Counted from the first letter of the stretch, positions 7,218 to 16,683 are shown. The stretch is 38,370 nt of DNA from an uncultured Caulobacteraceae bacterium (GCA_903872075.1 CAIQJF010000006.1:1-38370), one strand, 5' to 3'. Notes: generated by a model not told the origin, from the sequence alone. Numbers and translations: made by a program.

Positions 7218-9062
7218 ATGCGCATCGCCTTTCCGGCCCTCACCGCGGCGGCGCTCGCCGTCCTGCTCCAGGCCTCCGCCGTCGTCGCCGGTCCGCCCGA
7301 AACAACCCCAGCCACGACTCAGGCGGCGGCGGTCTCAGAGGACGCCCGCTTCACCGCCTTCCTCGACGACGCCTTCGCCCAGGAGCTGAAGCTGCGGCCG
7401 CAGCTGGCCACCCGCCTGGGCGTCAAGGCGGGTGAAGACCGGTTCGACGACATCAGCGACGCGGGCCAGTTGACGCGTCTGGCGTGGCGCCGCGCCAGCG
7501 TGGCGGCGATGAAGGCCGCCTTCAGTCGGGCCAAGCTCTCGCCGGAGGCGCGCGCCAACTACGACATCTGGGCGCTGGAGCTGGATCGCGCGGAACTCTC
7601 TTACAAATTCCGCCGCTATCAGCCGCCGTTCTATTCCTTCCTCTATTCGGTCCATTCGGAGCTGCCGAACTTCCTGATCAACACCCATGTGGCGCAGGAC
7701 GCCGCCGACATGCGCGCCTACAGCGCCCGCCTGCGCGCCCTGCCGGCGGTGCTGGATACGGCCATCGCCCAGAGCGGTCTTTCCACCGCCCAGGGCATCC
7801 GCGCCCCGCGGTTCGAGGTGGAGCGGGTGATCGCCGGCAGCCGCACGATCCTCACCGGCGCGCCGTTCGACACGGGTCCGGATTCGCCCCTGTGGGCCGA
7901 TGCGAAGGCCAAGGTCGGCAAGCTGAAAGCGGGCGGCAAGGTGACCGACAAGGAGGCCCAGGCCCTGCTCGACGAGGCCCGCGAGGCGCTGCTGGGCGTG
8001 AAACCCGCCTATGAGCGGGTGATCGCCTGGGCGCAGGCCGAGCTTCCCAAGGCGCCCAGCGGCGCGGTGGGCGTGGGGTCGCTGCCGGGCGGGGCGGCGT
8101 GGTACGCCGCGGCGCTGAAGATCAACACCACCACCGACCTGACGCCGGAACAGGTGCACGCCATCGGTCTCAAGGAAGTGGCGCGGATCGAGGCGGCGCA
8201 GGACGCCTTGGCCAAACAGGCGGGCTTCGCGGACCGGCAGGCGTTCTACGAGGACCGCGCAAGGCGTTTCCCGCCTGCTCCGTGGACGGATGATCTGCGG
8301 ACGGACTACCTGCGCCGGGCCAACGAGACCCTGGCGCACACGCGAACCCTGCTCCCCGCCTGGTTCGGCCAGCTGCCGGCCTATCGGGTGGAGGTGGTGC
8401 GCGAGCCCGGGTTCAGCGAGGTGGCCGGCGGCGCCGCCCATGCGGCCGGCCCGAGCCCCGACGGGGTGCGGCCGGGGCGGGTTTATGTGCATCTGCTGGG
8501 GGTCACGGACGATCCGGCCGACATCTACAACCTGATGTGCCACGAGGGCATTCCCGGCCACGTGCTGCAGGGCGACATCCAGGCGCGTCAGAGCGGGGGC
8601 CCCAAGTTCCGCAAGGCCTATGGCTATGTGGCCTATGGCGAGGGCTGGGCGCTCTACACCGAGGCCCTGTGCAAGGAGATGGGGATCTATCCGGACGCGG
8701 CCGCCGACTTCATGCGCCTGGACGCCGAACTGTTCCGGGCCGCGCGGCTGGTGACCGACACCGGCCTGCACGCCAAGGGCTGGACCGAGAATCAGGCCGT
8801 GGACTACCTGATCAAGGTCGGCCGGCGTCCACCCAATCAGGCCAGCTCAGAGGTGCGGCGCTACATCACCCTGCCGGGCCAGGCCACCGGCTATAAGATC
8901 GGTATGCTGAAGATCCTGGAGCTGCGCCACAGGGCGGAAGCCCAGCTGGGCGCGAAATTCGACATCCGCGGCTTCCACGACCTTCTGGTGGGCTCGGGCT
9001 CCATGCCGCTGAGCGTGCTCGAGCAGCGGGTGAACGACTGGATCTCGGCGCGGCGCCCGTGA
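7218..9062 (+). CDS. Secreted DUF885-family protein (putative zinc metallohydrolase)
   Basis: 614-aa protein with a signal peptide (MRIAFPALTAAALAVLLQASAVVA). It matches the DUF885 family: the metal site HEGIPGH (residues 442-448) followed by GEGWALYTEAL, an M32-like helix pair in which the two His and a downstream Glu would bind zinc. DRAELSYKFRRYQPPF and the C-terminal VNDWI stretch also fit. Family members are predicted carboxypeptidase-like or peptide hydrolases; no substrate is established. The ATG at 7218 has a good ribosome binding site (AAGGGGA, 7207-7213). The next gene overlaps by 4 bases (GTGA), so the two are translationally coupled. Confidence 0.88.
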   Translation: MRIAFPALTAAALAVLLQASAVVAGPPETTPATTQAAAVSEDARFTAFLDDAFAQELKLRPQLATRLGVKAGEDRFDDISDAGQLTRLAWRRASVAAMKAAFSRAKLSPEARANYDIWALELDRAELSYKFRRYQPPFYSFLYSVHSELPNFLINTHVAQDAADMRAYSARLRALPAVLDTAIAQSGLSTAQGIRAPRFEVERVIAGSRTILTGAPFDTGPDSPLWADAKAKVGKLKAGGKVTDKEAQALLDEAREALLGVKPAYERVIAWAQAELPKAPSGAVGVGSLPGGAAWYAAALKINTTTDLTPEQVHAIGLKEVARIEAAQDALAKQAGFADRQAFYEDRARRFPPAPWTDDLRTDYLRRANETLAHTRTLLPAWFGQLPAYRVEVVREPGFSEVAGGAAHAAGPSPDGVRPGRVYVHLLGVTDDPADIYNLMCHEGIPGHVLQGDIQARQSGGPKFRKAYGYVAYGEGWALYTEALCKEMGIYPDAAADFMRLDAELFRAARLVTDTGLHAKGWTENQAVDYLIKVGRRPPNQASSEVRRYITLPGQATGYKIGMLKILELRHRAEAQLGAKFDIRGFHDLLVGSGSMPLSVLEQRVNDWISARRP

Positions 9063-9661
9063 CACGCGGCGCCGCTCTTGCCGTCGGAGTCATGGCGCTC
9101 GCTTGCGGCGCGCCCGGCGCCGCGACCGCGGCCTGGGAGCCGCCCGCCGCGGCCCAGCAGACCCTGGCGAGCGGTCAGGCCTGGTCGGAGGTGGCGCCCG
9201 CCGCCGACGGCGCCGGCCTGATTCACGCGGCGATCGATATTCCGGTTCCGCCCAAGACGGTGTGGATGGTGATGAACGACTGCCGCTACATCAAACGGCT
9301 GATCACCAGCGCCCTGTCCTGCCGCACCCTGCAGGGCGACGCCGAGCGCAACGGCTGGGACATCAAGGAGACGGTGACCAAGGGGAGTTTCTTCATCCCC
9401 TCCATCCGCAATGTCTATCGCTCCGAGTACCAGCCCTACAGCCTGATCCGGTTCAGGAAGGCCGGCGGCAACCTGAAGGTGGAAGAGGGCGAGTGGCGGC
9501 TGGAATCGCTCAACAGCGGCGCCGGCACGCGGGTGATCTACGAGAACCTGGTGGCGGCCGACATCATGGCCCCCGCCCCCCTGGTCCGCGAGGGCATGCG
9601 CAAGGATACGGCCAAGGTGCTGGCCAATCTGCGGCGGGAGAGCCTGAGCGTTCCGAAATAG
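9059..9661 (+). CDS. Secreted SRPBCC/START-like protein, copy B
   Basis: 200-aa paralogue of the protein at 3615-4211. N-terminal signal-like segment (MTRGAALAVGVMALACG, then GAATA) leads to the same helix-grip fold: IDIPVPPKTVWMVMNDC, SEYQPYSLIRFRKAGG, EGEWRLESLN. The GTG start at 9059 overlaps the TGA of the DUF885 gene in a GTGA quartet, strongly suggesting coupled translation and a shared process in the periplasm, perhaps ligand or peptide handling (inference). Ligand unknown. Confidence 0.82.
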   Translation: MTRGAALAVGVMALACGAPGAATAAWEPPAAAQQTLASGQAWSEVAPAADGAGLIHAAIDIPVPPKTVWMVMNDCRYIKRLITSALSCRTLQGDAERNGWDIKETVTKGSFFIPSIRNVYRSEYQPYSLIRFRKAGGNLKVEEGEWRLESLNSGAGTRVIYENLVAADIMAPAPLVREGMRKDTAKVLANLRRESLSVPK

Positions 9662-9798
9662 GCCGGCGCGCCTGTGGGCGCGACCTCGCCGTTCACAACC
9701 TGTCCACAGACGCCGTGCGCCATTCCGTTCTCCATGGAGGTGGTGGTGCGGCGGCCCGATGTCTGCCACGCTCGCGCTTCACGTCAGGCCGGTGACTC

Positions 9799-10482
9799 AT
9801 GCCCATTCGCATCATGGTGGTCGAGGACGAGGATCTGATGCGGGAGGCCATTGCGGTCTCGCTCAGGGCGGCCGGCTTCGAGGTGACCACCGCTTGCGAT
9901 GCCGAGACCTGCGTGGCGAGGATGCGGGTGGATCCCGTGGACGTGGTCATTCTCGATCTCGGCCTGCCCGGGATGTCCGGGCTTACCCTCGCCCGCACCC
10001 TGCGTGAGGGCGCCTCCGTCGGCCTGCTCGTCGTCAGTCGGCGCGCCGAGCCGGAAACGCGCATCGCGGCCCTGGACCTCGGCGTCGACGACTATCTGGT
10101 GAAGCCCATCCACTTCGGCGAACTGGCGGCGCGCGTGCGCAGTCTCATGCGCCGCCGCGGTCCGCCGCCCAGGACAAGGGTGGGACGGTGGGTGATCGAC
10201 ATCGCGGCGCGGACGGCAAGGGCCGGTGATGAGGTTGCCGACCTCACACGGGGCGAGTTCGACCTGCTGGCGCTGCTGGCCGCCGCGGGCGGCAAGATCG
10301 TCAGCCGGGAAGACCTGCTGCGGGCGATCAGCAAGACCCCGCACGACTCCGACCTCCGGTCCGTGGACGCCCTGGTCAGCCGCATAAGGCGCAAGCTCGG
10401 CCGCCCCAGTCCCGGCGGGGACCTGATCCAGACGGCGCCGGGCTTCGGCTACAGGCTCAATCAGGCCGAGCTTCGCGAGTGA
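9799..10482 (+). CDS. OmpR/PhoB-type two-component response regulator
   Basis: 227-aa regulator. The receiver domain (residues 3-115) has the acidic pair Asp10/Glu11, phosphoacceptor Asp53 in VVILDLGLPGMSG, Ser80 at the switch position and Lys102 in DYLVKPIHF. The winged-helix DNA-binding domain (about 130-222) has LTRGEFDLLALLA, SREDLL, SVDALVSRIRRKLG and the wing GFGYRL. Its stop overlaps the GTG of the next gene, a hybrid histidine kinase, by 4 bases, so they form an operon and probably a cognate pair. Promoter not identified in the 137-bp gap upstream. Confidence 0.93.
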   Translation: MPIRIMVVEDEDLMREAIAVSLRAAGFEVTTACDAETCVARMRVDPVDVVILDLGLPGMSGLTLARTLREGASVGLLVVSRRAEPETRIAALDLGVDDYLVKPIHFGELAARVRSLMRRRGPPPRTRVGRWVIDIAARTARAGDEVADLTRGEFDLLALLAAAGGKIVSREDLLRAISKTPHDSDLRSVDALVSRIRRKLGRPSPGGDLIQTAPGFGYRLNQAELRE

Positions 10483-11132
10483 CGATGTCGCTGGTCGGCC
10501 GGGCCCGCGAGGCGGCGTGGCTCGCGCGGGCGATCGACCGCCCGGAAAGCCGCGCTGTGGTCGTCAGGGGCCCCGCGGGGTCGGGCAAGACCGCGCTTTG
10601 CGATCTGGCTTTGGAGAACGTCGCCGCCGCCGGAGCGCTGACGGGCGCGGGCAAGTATGGGCAAGGCGACAGCCAGCCCGCCTTCGCGCCGATCATACGC
10701 GCCCTGACCGGGGCCACCGACGCCGCGCTTGAACAGCTCTACGACCCCCAGGCGGGGGCCGCGGCGATGGTCGCGGCGCTGGGTCCCGCGTTGGCGGTCC
10801 TGCAAAGCGCCGGGTTCGGCGCCGGCGCATCACCCGTTGAACCGGCCCTCGGCCCGCCCGCCGGGCGGCGGGAAGGCGCCGCGCGGCTCACCGCGGCCGC
10901 CCTTCAGCTGGTCCGCTGGCTCATGGGCTTCGGCTCTCCCGTGGTCTTGCTGATCGACGACGCCGGGCGCGCGCCCTGCTCTACGCCATCGTCTCCCAGG
11001 ACGGCGACCCCCCACCCACCGTCATCCTCACCGAACGCGACGACGAAACCCCCGACGATGAACTCGCCGCGCGCTCCCGCGCGACGCTGCTGCAACTTGG
11101 ACCTCTGGCCGACGCCGATCGTTTTGCCCTGA
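10479..11132 (+). pseudogene. N-terminal part of a frameshifted AAA/STAND-ATPase hybrid histidine kinase
   Basis: Starts at GTG 10479 (or ATG 10485), overlapping the response regulator stop. Residues to about 163 encode the start of an AAA_16/ORC-type P-loop ATPase: SLVGRAREAAWLARAI, Walker A GPAGSGKTAL, and Walker B VVLLIDDAG. After GAC GAC GCC GGG (about 10,956-10,967) the frame becomes low-complexity nonsense (PCSTPSSPRTATPHPP), while the frame at +2 becomes sensible (ALLYAIVSQDGD... then TVILTERDDE) and runs into the downstream ORF. One base appears to be missing (or two added) in the GGGCGCGCGCCC stretch. This half and the next entry are one gene of about 1,393 codons. The shift may be a sequencing or assembly error in GC-rich DNA or a real mutation. 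Confidence 0.75.
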
Positions 11133-14100
11133 TGAGCGCGGTGATCGGCGAGGGGCCGGCCACGGCGGTCCGCGATTGGCTGGGGGATCACGCGCCCAGC
11201 CTGCCCTTCGACATCCTTGAGGCCGCCAGGGCCATCGGCGACGGCGGCGTCGTCCGGGAGGCGGCGGGCCAGTGGACGGTGGATCCCGCCGCGGCGGCGG
11301 CCGTCGGCGGCCCGCGACTCTCGCAAGGCGTCCTTCGGCGTGTTGGCGCGCTGCCGGTCGAGACGCGCGATCTGGCCCTGGCGGCGGCCCTGTGGGGCGA
11401 TGAGGCGCCGCCGCGCGATCTCGGTCAGGCCTTGACCCTGAGCCCGGCGGCGGTGGAGGCCGCCCTGAACGATCTCGTCCGGGCGGGGCTTGTCCAGTCG
11501 GGGAAGGCCGGGATCCGGTTCCTGCACGATCGGCTGCGGGACGACATCATTCGCCATGAGGATCCGCGAGCGGTCGCCGGCCTGGCCGCGGCCATGTCGG
11601 ATCGCCTGGCGGCGGATCCGGTGTCGTGGGCCCGGTCGGCGGCCGCGGCGCTGCATCTGCGTCGCCTCGCCGGGCTTGACGACGCGGCGCCGGAGGTCTG
11701 GCGGGACCGGTTCGTTCAGGGCGCCGCGGATGCGCGATCCCGGGCCGACGGCGCGGCGGCAAACGCCTTCGCGGAGTGCGCCTGGCGCCTGCGGGAACGC
11801 GTCGCCGGCGTCGACGCCGCGGCCGACCGAACGCTCCTGCGCGAGGCCATTCTGGCGGCGGCCGACCGGCACGAAGCCGGCGTGGTGCGGGAACGGAGCC
11901 GAATTCTGTTGTCGATGAGCCGTTCGGCGGGCGACCGGGCGGAGGACTACGAACTGGCCATCGCCGCGCTGCGACTTGCGGGGGAAAGCGAGCTGAGCTG
12001 GGCCCTGGCGCGGCAAGGTCTGGCGGAGTTCGGTCTCAGGATTCCGGGCAGCGTCGGCTGGGCGCGACTGGCGGCGACGGCGATGGCGTGGCGGCTCAGC
12101 CGGCTGTTCGGCCGTCGGGCGCGCCGCCCGCCCGCCGAAGACCGGGGACCACCAGACCCGTTTACGCGGATCGCCAACGCCGCGGCCACGGTGGCCTACG
12201 AGCGGGGCCCGGCCTTCGCCGCCTATGTCGCCTTCCGCGGATCGATCCGCGCCCGGGCGAAATCGCCTCAATCGGCCTTTTGGATGTCGATCGACACCTT
12301 CCTTCTGGCGGTGCTCGGCGACTTCGCCGCCGCGGCGCGACTTGGGGAGCTGGCGGCGGCGAACCTGGACTATCGCGGCCTCGCCCGCGCGGGCACTCTG
12401 TACCGGGCGCTCTACTGGGGCGTCATCTGGCGCCGGCCTCAGGCCTCCCTGCGCGGCCGCTGCCTGGAAATTCGCGAGATGGCCCTGGCGGAGGGCGATC
12501 TCGTCTACGTCGCCAACGCCATCCGCAATCACATCATGATCGGCTGGCGGACGGTTTCGTACCTGCCCGACTTCGAGATCGAGGTGCGCGAAGCCCTGCG
12601 GGAGACGCGCCGGATCGGCGACGCCGACATCGTCAACGGGCTTCAGGCCGTCCTCGTCGCGGTGCGCAGTCTGGTCCGACCGCGGCTGGACGAGGAGACC
12701 GCCGGGTCACCCGACGGTCCGGACCCGTCGGGCGAGGCGCCGAATCAGCCGCTGGTGGCGATCGAGGCGGCCGGACTGCGCGGCGATGTTCGCGAAGTGC
12801 TGCGTGTTGGGCGCGTGTGGAAAGCCGCACGGAGCGGATTCGACAGTCACCCCGGAGGGGTTGCCTGGCGGTTCCATGAAAGTCTGGCCCTGCTCAGGAC
12901 CGGCCAGCCGGCGCGAAAAGCCGACCTGGCCTACATCCGGCGCGCCGCGCGTCTCAATCCGGCCGACCATCTGGCGCGCCGACTCTGGCTGCGCGCCGAG
13001 GAGTTGCGCCGGCGAAACCGACCCGCCGCGGCCCTGGCCGCCTATGGCGCGGCGGTCAACGCCGCCGACGCGGGGTCCGCGAAGCTGGAGGCGGGGCTGG
13101 CCGCCGCTTGCGCCGCCGACGCCGCGCGGGCGGCCGGACGGCCAGACCTGGCGCGACACTATCACGACCACGCCCAGGCTATCTGGGCCGCCACGGGGGC
13201 CACGGCCCTGTTGGACGACCCGGCGGTCGAGGCCCGCGCCGATGCGGAAGCGGCAGCCCTTCTGGCGGAGGCCCGGGCCCAGGTCCTCGCCGCCCATCGC
13301 GACGCGCGGTCGAAGTCGCGCTTCCTGGCGGACGTGGCGCACGAACTGCGAACGCCTATGCAGGGCCTTTTGGACGTGGCGGCGTACGACCCGGCGGGGT
13401 TCGACCTGAGCCTGTTCGCCGAGGTCTTCTCCAGCCTGAAGACGGTGGTCGATGATCTGACCGACCTGGGCGCTCTGGCCAGCGGCGAACTGCGGGTGAC
13501 GCCGGCGCCTGTGTCGCTCGCCGGGCTGGTCAGGGCCGAGGTAGGTATCCTTCAGCCGGCCGCCGACCGGTGTGGCTTCGCCTGGACGGTGCGGATCGAC
13601 CCCGCCTGTCCGGGGTTCGTCGTGACCGATGGTCACCGGGTTCGCCAGGTGGTCCGCAACCTGCTGTCCAACGCCGTGAAATATGGCGGGAGCGCCGGCG
13701 GCGTGGCGCTCTCACCTGACCCGTCCGACCCCGCCCGCATGCTGATCACCGTTGAGGACAGCGGACCTGGGCTATCCGCCGGCGAGCTGCTGCGGCTGTT
13801 CGAACCGTTCGATCGCGGCGGGCGAGAAGGCGACGGCCAGGGGCTGGGCCTGGGACTGACTCTGTCGCGTCAGATCGCCCGGTCTCTTGGCGGCGGCCTG
13901 GACGCCGAGAACCGGCCGGAGGGCGGCGCCCGGTTCCTGTTCACCTTCCATGTGGACGCCGCGCCCGACGCGGCCGGCGACGCCGCATCGGCGCCGTCGG
14001 CGGGTCTGAACATTCTCCTGGCGGAGGACGAGCCGCTTATCCGGCGCGTGGTGGCGGCTCTGCTTACCTGGCAAGGACATCGAGTCGTCGAGGCTTCCGA

Positions 14101-14665
14101 TGGTCTCGACGCCGCCCGCTTCGCCGCGGCGGAGACCTTCGACCTGCTGATCCTCGACCTGTCGATGCCGCGGATGGGCGGGCTCGATCTGCTTCGCCTG
14201 CTGGACCGGACCGGCGGCGCGCCGCCGTGCATTGTGCTGACCGCATCTTCGGATGACGGCAACGCCCAGGCGGCTCTGGCCCTGGGCGCCGGCGCGGTGC
14301 TGCGCAAGCCCGTCTCCGCGGCGGAGCTCGCCGAGGCCATAGGGCGGCTGTCTGACGTCCGGGGCGGCGACGGCTCGGCTGATGCGCTGAAGGCGACCCT
14401 CGCGGAGCTCTCCGTGGCCGCCAGGGCCGAGCTGATCCGTCGCGGCGTCGACATGGCCGCGCGCTACGCGGCCGGGGAACCGCCGGCCGCCGCCGAGGCG
14501 CATAAGATCGCTGGCCTGGCCGCCCAGTTCGGCTGGCCCGCGCTCGCCGACGCCGCCGTGCGGCTTGAACGCGCGCTGTCTCGCGACGAGGCCGCGACAA
14601 CCGGGGCCATGTTGGCATTTCGCCTGGCGGTCGACTGCCTCGGGCCGGCGCTCGCCAAGGGCTAG
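11132..14665 (+). CDS. Hybrid sensor histidine kinase (helical region, HisKA, HATPase, REC, Hpt): main part of the frameshifted gene
   Basis: 1,177 codons from the first in-frame ATG, but coding sense in this frame begins near 10,966, so this ATG is probably internal. Residues about 1-720 are alpha-helical and TPR-like, as in STAND/MalT-type proteins. The H-box is FLADVAHELRTP, with His737. The HATPase has its N-box at Asn847 (NLLSNAVKYGG), with DSGPGLS and GQGLGLGLTL as G-boxes. A receiver domain follows with phosphoacceptor Asp1009 (ILDLSMPRMGG) and Lys in LRKPVS. The C-terminus is Hpt-like, with His1124 in EAHKIAGLAAQFG. A complete His-Asp-His phosphorelay therefore lies in one chain, with the neighbouring OmpR-type regulator as likely final Asp. 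No transmembrane segment is seen; it is probably a cytosolic sensor. Confidence 0.85.
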   Translation: MSAVIGEGPATAVRDWLGDHAPSLPFDILEAARAIGDGGVVREAAGQWTVDPAAAAAVGGPRLSQGVLRRVGALPVETRDLALAAALWGDEAPPRDLGQALTLSPAAVEAALNDLVRAGLVQSGKAGIRFLHDRLRDDIIRHEDPRAVAGLAAAMSDRLAADPVSWARSAAAALHLRRLAGLDDAAPEVWRDRFVQGAADARSRADGAAANAFAECAWRLRERVAGVDAAADRTLLREAILAAADRHEAGVVRERSRILLSMSRSAGDRAEDYELAIAALRLAGESELSWALARQGLAEFGLRIPGSVGWARLAATAMAWRLSRLFGRRARRPPAEDRGPPDPFTRIANAAATVAYERGPAFAAYVAFRGSIRARAKSPQSAFWMSIDTFLLAVLGDFAAAARLGELAAANLDYRGLARAGTLYRALYWGVIWRRPQASLRGRCLEIREMALAEGDLVYVANAIRNHIMIGWRTVSYLPDFEIEVREALRETRRIGDADIVNGLQAVLVAVRSLVRPRLDEETAGSPDGPDPSGEAPNQPLVAIEAAGLRGDVREVLRVGRVWKAARSGFDSHPGGVAWRFHESLALLRTGQPARKADLAYIRRAARLNPADHLARRLWLRAEELRRRNRPAAALAAYGAAVNAADAGSAKLEAGLAAACAADAARAAGRPDLARHYHDHAQAIWAATGATALLDDPAVEARADAEAAALLAEARAQVLAAHRDARSKSRFLADVAHELRTPMQGLLDVAAYDPAGFDLSLFAEVFSSLKTVVDDLTDLGALASGELRVTPAPVSLAGLVRAEVGILQPAADRCGFAWTVRIDPACPGFVVTDGHRVRQVVRNLLSNAVKYGGSAGGVALSPDPSDPARMLITVEDSGPGLSAGELLRLFEPFDRGGREGDGQGLGLGLTLSRQIARSLGGGLDAENRPEGGARFLFTFHVDAAPDAAGDAASAPSAGLNILLAEDEPLIRRVVAALLTWQGHRVVEASDGLDAARFAAAETFDLLILDLSMPRMGGLDLLRLLDRTGGAPPCIVLTASSDDGNAQAALALGAGAVLRKPVSAAELAEAIGRLSDVRGGDGSADALKATLAELSVAARAELIRRGVDMAARYAAGEPPAAAEAHKIAGLAAQFGWPALADAAVRLERALSRDEAATTGAMLAFRLAVDCLGPALAKG

Positions 14666-14722
14666 GCGTGGGAAAACGCCGCAGGCTATAGGTCCGGCGG
14701 CGCCTTCAGCTCACGCAGGTTT

Positions 14723-15415
14723 TCAGGCGGCGACGGACGCGAGGCCGCGCCGACGGCGGGCGGCGGCGCCGGCAATGGCGAAACCAAGCAGCATCACCGC
14801 CCAGGTCGCCGGTTCAGGCACGCCACCCGTCGATCCGTTCAAGGTGACCGTGTCGAGGCCGATGTTGGAGGGGCCGCCGTAGCCGGCCGGCGTGGCGTCG
14901 AGGAAGGTCAGTGTGGCGCTGGCGCCGGTCGCGGTGAACGTGATCGACTTGCCGGCCAGGAAACTCATGGTCAGGGCGCTGTTGTCCTCGGTGAGGGTCT
15001 GCGCGCCGTTGACCAGGATGGCTTCAAGCACCTGGGCCGGGTCATCGCCCTGCGATTCCGCCACCAGATAGGAGATGGTGTACTGCGCGCCCGGCGTGGT
15101 GGCGAAGGTCTGGGTGATCGAGCCACCGTAGGTGCCGTTGCCGCCGAAGCTGACATAGTAGCCGCCGTCCAGGGTCGGCAGGCCGTAGGCGTCGCTCTGC
15201 GCCTGCAGATCGACGCTGCCGCCAGGGCCGGGGGTCCAGGTCCAGCCCGTCAGCAGCGATGTTGTCAGCCATTGCGTCCCGCTGTTGGGGCTCTCGAAGT
15301 CACCGTTGACCAGGGCCGAGGCGTCGGCGGATCCTGCCAGGACGAGCACGGCGGCCACCGCGCCGAGGGCCAAAGTTCCGGTGTTCATGCCGGCGCTTCG
15401 AAACAGGTTCGTCAT
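14723..15415 (-). CDS. PEP-CTERM sorting-domain protein, DUF642-like
   Basis: 230-aa secreted protein. The N-terminus has a hydrophobic export segment (TLALGAVAAVLVLAGSADA). The central region begins LVNGDFESP and continues with GWTWTPGPGGSVDLQ, in the DUF642/carbohydrate-binding-like beta-sandwich style. The C-terminus is a textbook PEP-CTERM signal of the PEPxxWA type: VPEPATWAVMLLGF, a hydrophobic helix, then RRRRG. Exosortase would recognise this, cleave it and release or anchor the protein at the envelope. The start is ATG 15415, which begins the signal segment; a longer upstream ORF is discarded. The exosortase gene is not in this window. Confidence 0.88.
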   Translation of the reverse strand: MTNLFRSAGMNTGTLALGAVAAVLVLAGSADASALVNGDFESPNSGTQWLTTSLLTGWTWTPGPGGSVDLQAQSDAYGLPTLDGGYYVSFGGNGTYGGSITQTFATTPGAQYTISYLVAESQGDDPAQVLEAILVNGAQTLTEDNSALTMSFLAGKSITFTATGASATLTFLDATPAGYGGPSNIGLDTVTLNGSTGGVPEPATWAVMLLGFAIAGAAARRRRGLASVAA

Positions 15416-15498
15416 GTATTTGCTCCCACGATTTGAAAAGTTCGCGTGGGTTGTTGCAGGAGGCCGCGGGCCAGTCTGTAGACGGCCTGTGAACGAGT

Positions 15499-16674
15499 TC
15501 AGATCGCCTGAGGCTCCCCGCTGGCGTCTAGGCGGCGCCGCGCGCTGGCCCGCTGCTTCTCGCTTTCGGATTTCAGCTGACCGCAGGCGGCCAGGATGTC
15601 GCGGCCCCGGGGCGTGCGGATCGGCGAGGCGAAGCCGGCGGCGTTGACGATGTCGGCGAAGGCGTGGATGCGGTTGCCGCTGGAGCATTCGTAAGGACTG
15701 CCCGGCCAGGGATTGAATGGGATCAGATTGATCTTGGCCGGGATGCCGGCCAGCAGCTTGACCAGGGCGCGGGCCTCGGCCGGGCTGTCGTTGACGCCCT
15801 TGAGCATCACATATTCGAAGGTCACCCGCTTGGCGTTGGAGAGGCCGGGATAGGCGCGGATAGCGTCCAGCAGCTCGGCGATCGGATAGGCCTTGTTGAT
15901 CGGCACCAGCACGTCGCGCAGCTCGTCGGTGACGGCGTGCAGGGAGATGGCCAGCATCGCGCCGGTGCGCTCACCCAGCTCGGTCAGCTTGGGAACCACG
16001 CCCGAGGTCGAGACCGTCACCCGCCGGCGCGAGATGGCGATGCCCTGATCGTCGGAGACGATGTCCAGGGTCTTGGCGACGTTATCGAGATTATAGAGCG
16101 GCTCGCCCATGCCCATGAAGACGATGTTGGTCAGCCGCCGCTCGCCGGGGCCCACCCGCCATTCGCCGAGGTCGTCGCGGGCGACCTGAACCTGGGCGAC
16201 GATCTCCGCGGCGGTAAGATTGCGGACTAGAGCCTGGGTGCCGGTGTGGCAGAAGGTGCAGTTGAGCGTACAGCCCACCTGGCTGGAGACGCACAGGGCC
16301 CCCGAACCGCCGCCCACGTCGGGGATGAACACCGTCTCGGCTTCGATGCCGGGCGCGAAGCGGATCAGCCATTTGACCGTGCCGTCGACACTCTCCTGGC
16401 GCTCGGCGATCTGTGGCCGGGCCAGGGTGAAGGTGTCGCTAAGGGCCGCGCGGGTCTCCTTGGCGATATTGCTCATGCCGGCGAAGTCGGTGAGGCCGTG
16501 ATGCTGGGTCCAGCCCCAGATCTGGTTGGCCCGCATCTTCGCCTGGTTCGACGAACAGACGCGGCTCTCCACCAAGGCGGCGGCGATCTCGGCGCGGGTC
16601 AGGCCGGCGAGATTGAGCGGCGCCGGGGCCGAGGCGGCCGGGGTCGCGCGGGAGAGGTCGAGGGTGATGGTCAC
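15499..16674 (-). CDS. rlmN: 23S rRNA (adenine(2503)-C(2))-methyltransferase RlmN
   Basis: 391-aa radical SAM enzyme that methylates C2 of A2503 in 23S rRNA (and A37 of some tRNAs). The 4Fe-4S cluster cysteines are 135, 139 and 142 ([12 protein letters not shown]). The catalytic pair is Cys128 (LCVSSQVG) and Cys364 (AACGQL). GMGEPLYN is the SAM-binding GGE-like motif. The N-terminal helical domain (about residues 20-100) with [13 protein letters not shown] fits the family. Start at ATG 16674. Transcribed in the same direction as, but separated from, the PEP-CTERM gene downstream. Confidence 0.96.
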   Translation of the reverse strand: MTITLDLSRATPAASAPAPLNLAGLTRAEIAAALVESRVCSSNQAKMRANQIWGWTQHHGLTDFAGMSNIAKETRAALSDTFTLARPQIAERQESVDGTVKWLIRFAPGIEAETVFIPDVGGGSGALCVSSQVGCTLNCTFCHTGTQALVRNLTAAEIVAQVQVARDDLGEWRVGPGERRLTNIVFMGMGEPLYNLDNVAKTLDIVSDDQGIAISRRRVTVSTSGVVPKLTELGERTGAMLAISLHAVTDELRDVLVPINKAYPIAELLDAIRAYPGLSNAKRVTFEYVMLKGVNDSPAEARALVKLLAGIPAKINLIPFNPWPGSPYECSSGNRIHAFADIVNAAGFASPIRTPRGRDILAACGQLKSESEKQRASARRRLDASGEPQAI

Positions 16675-16683
16675 GGGGCCAGC

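Noticed and set aside
10479..11132. Programmed -1 frameshift in the kinase gene
   Set aside because: No X-XXY-YYZ slippery heptamer or downstream pseudoknot is evident; a missing base in GGGCGCGCGCCC is simpler.
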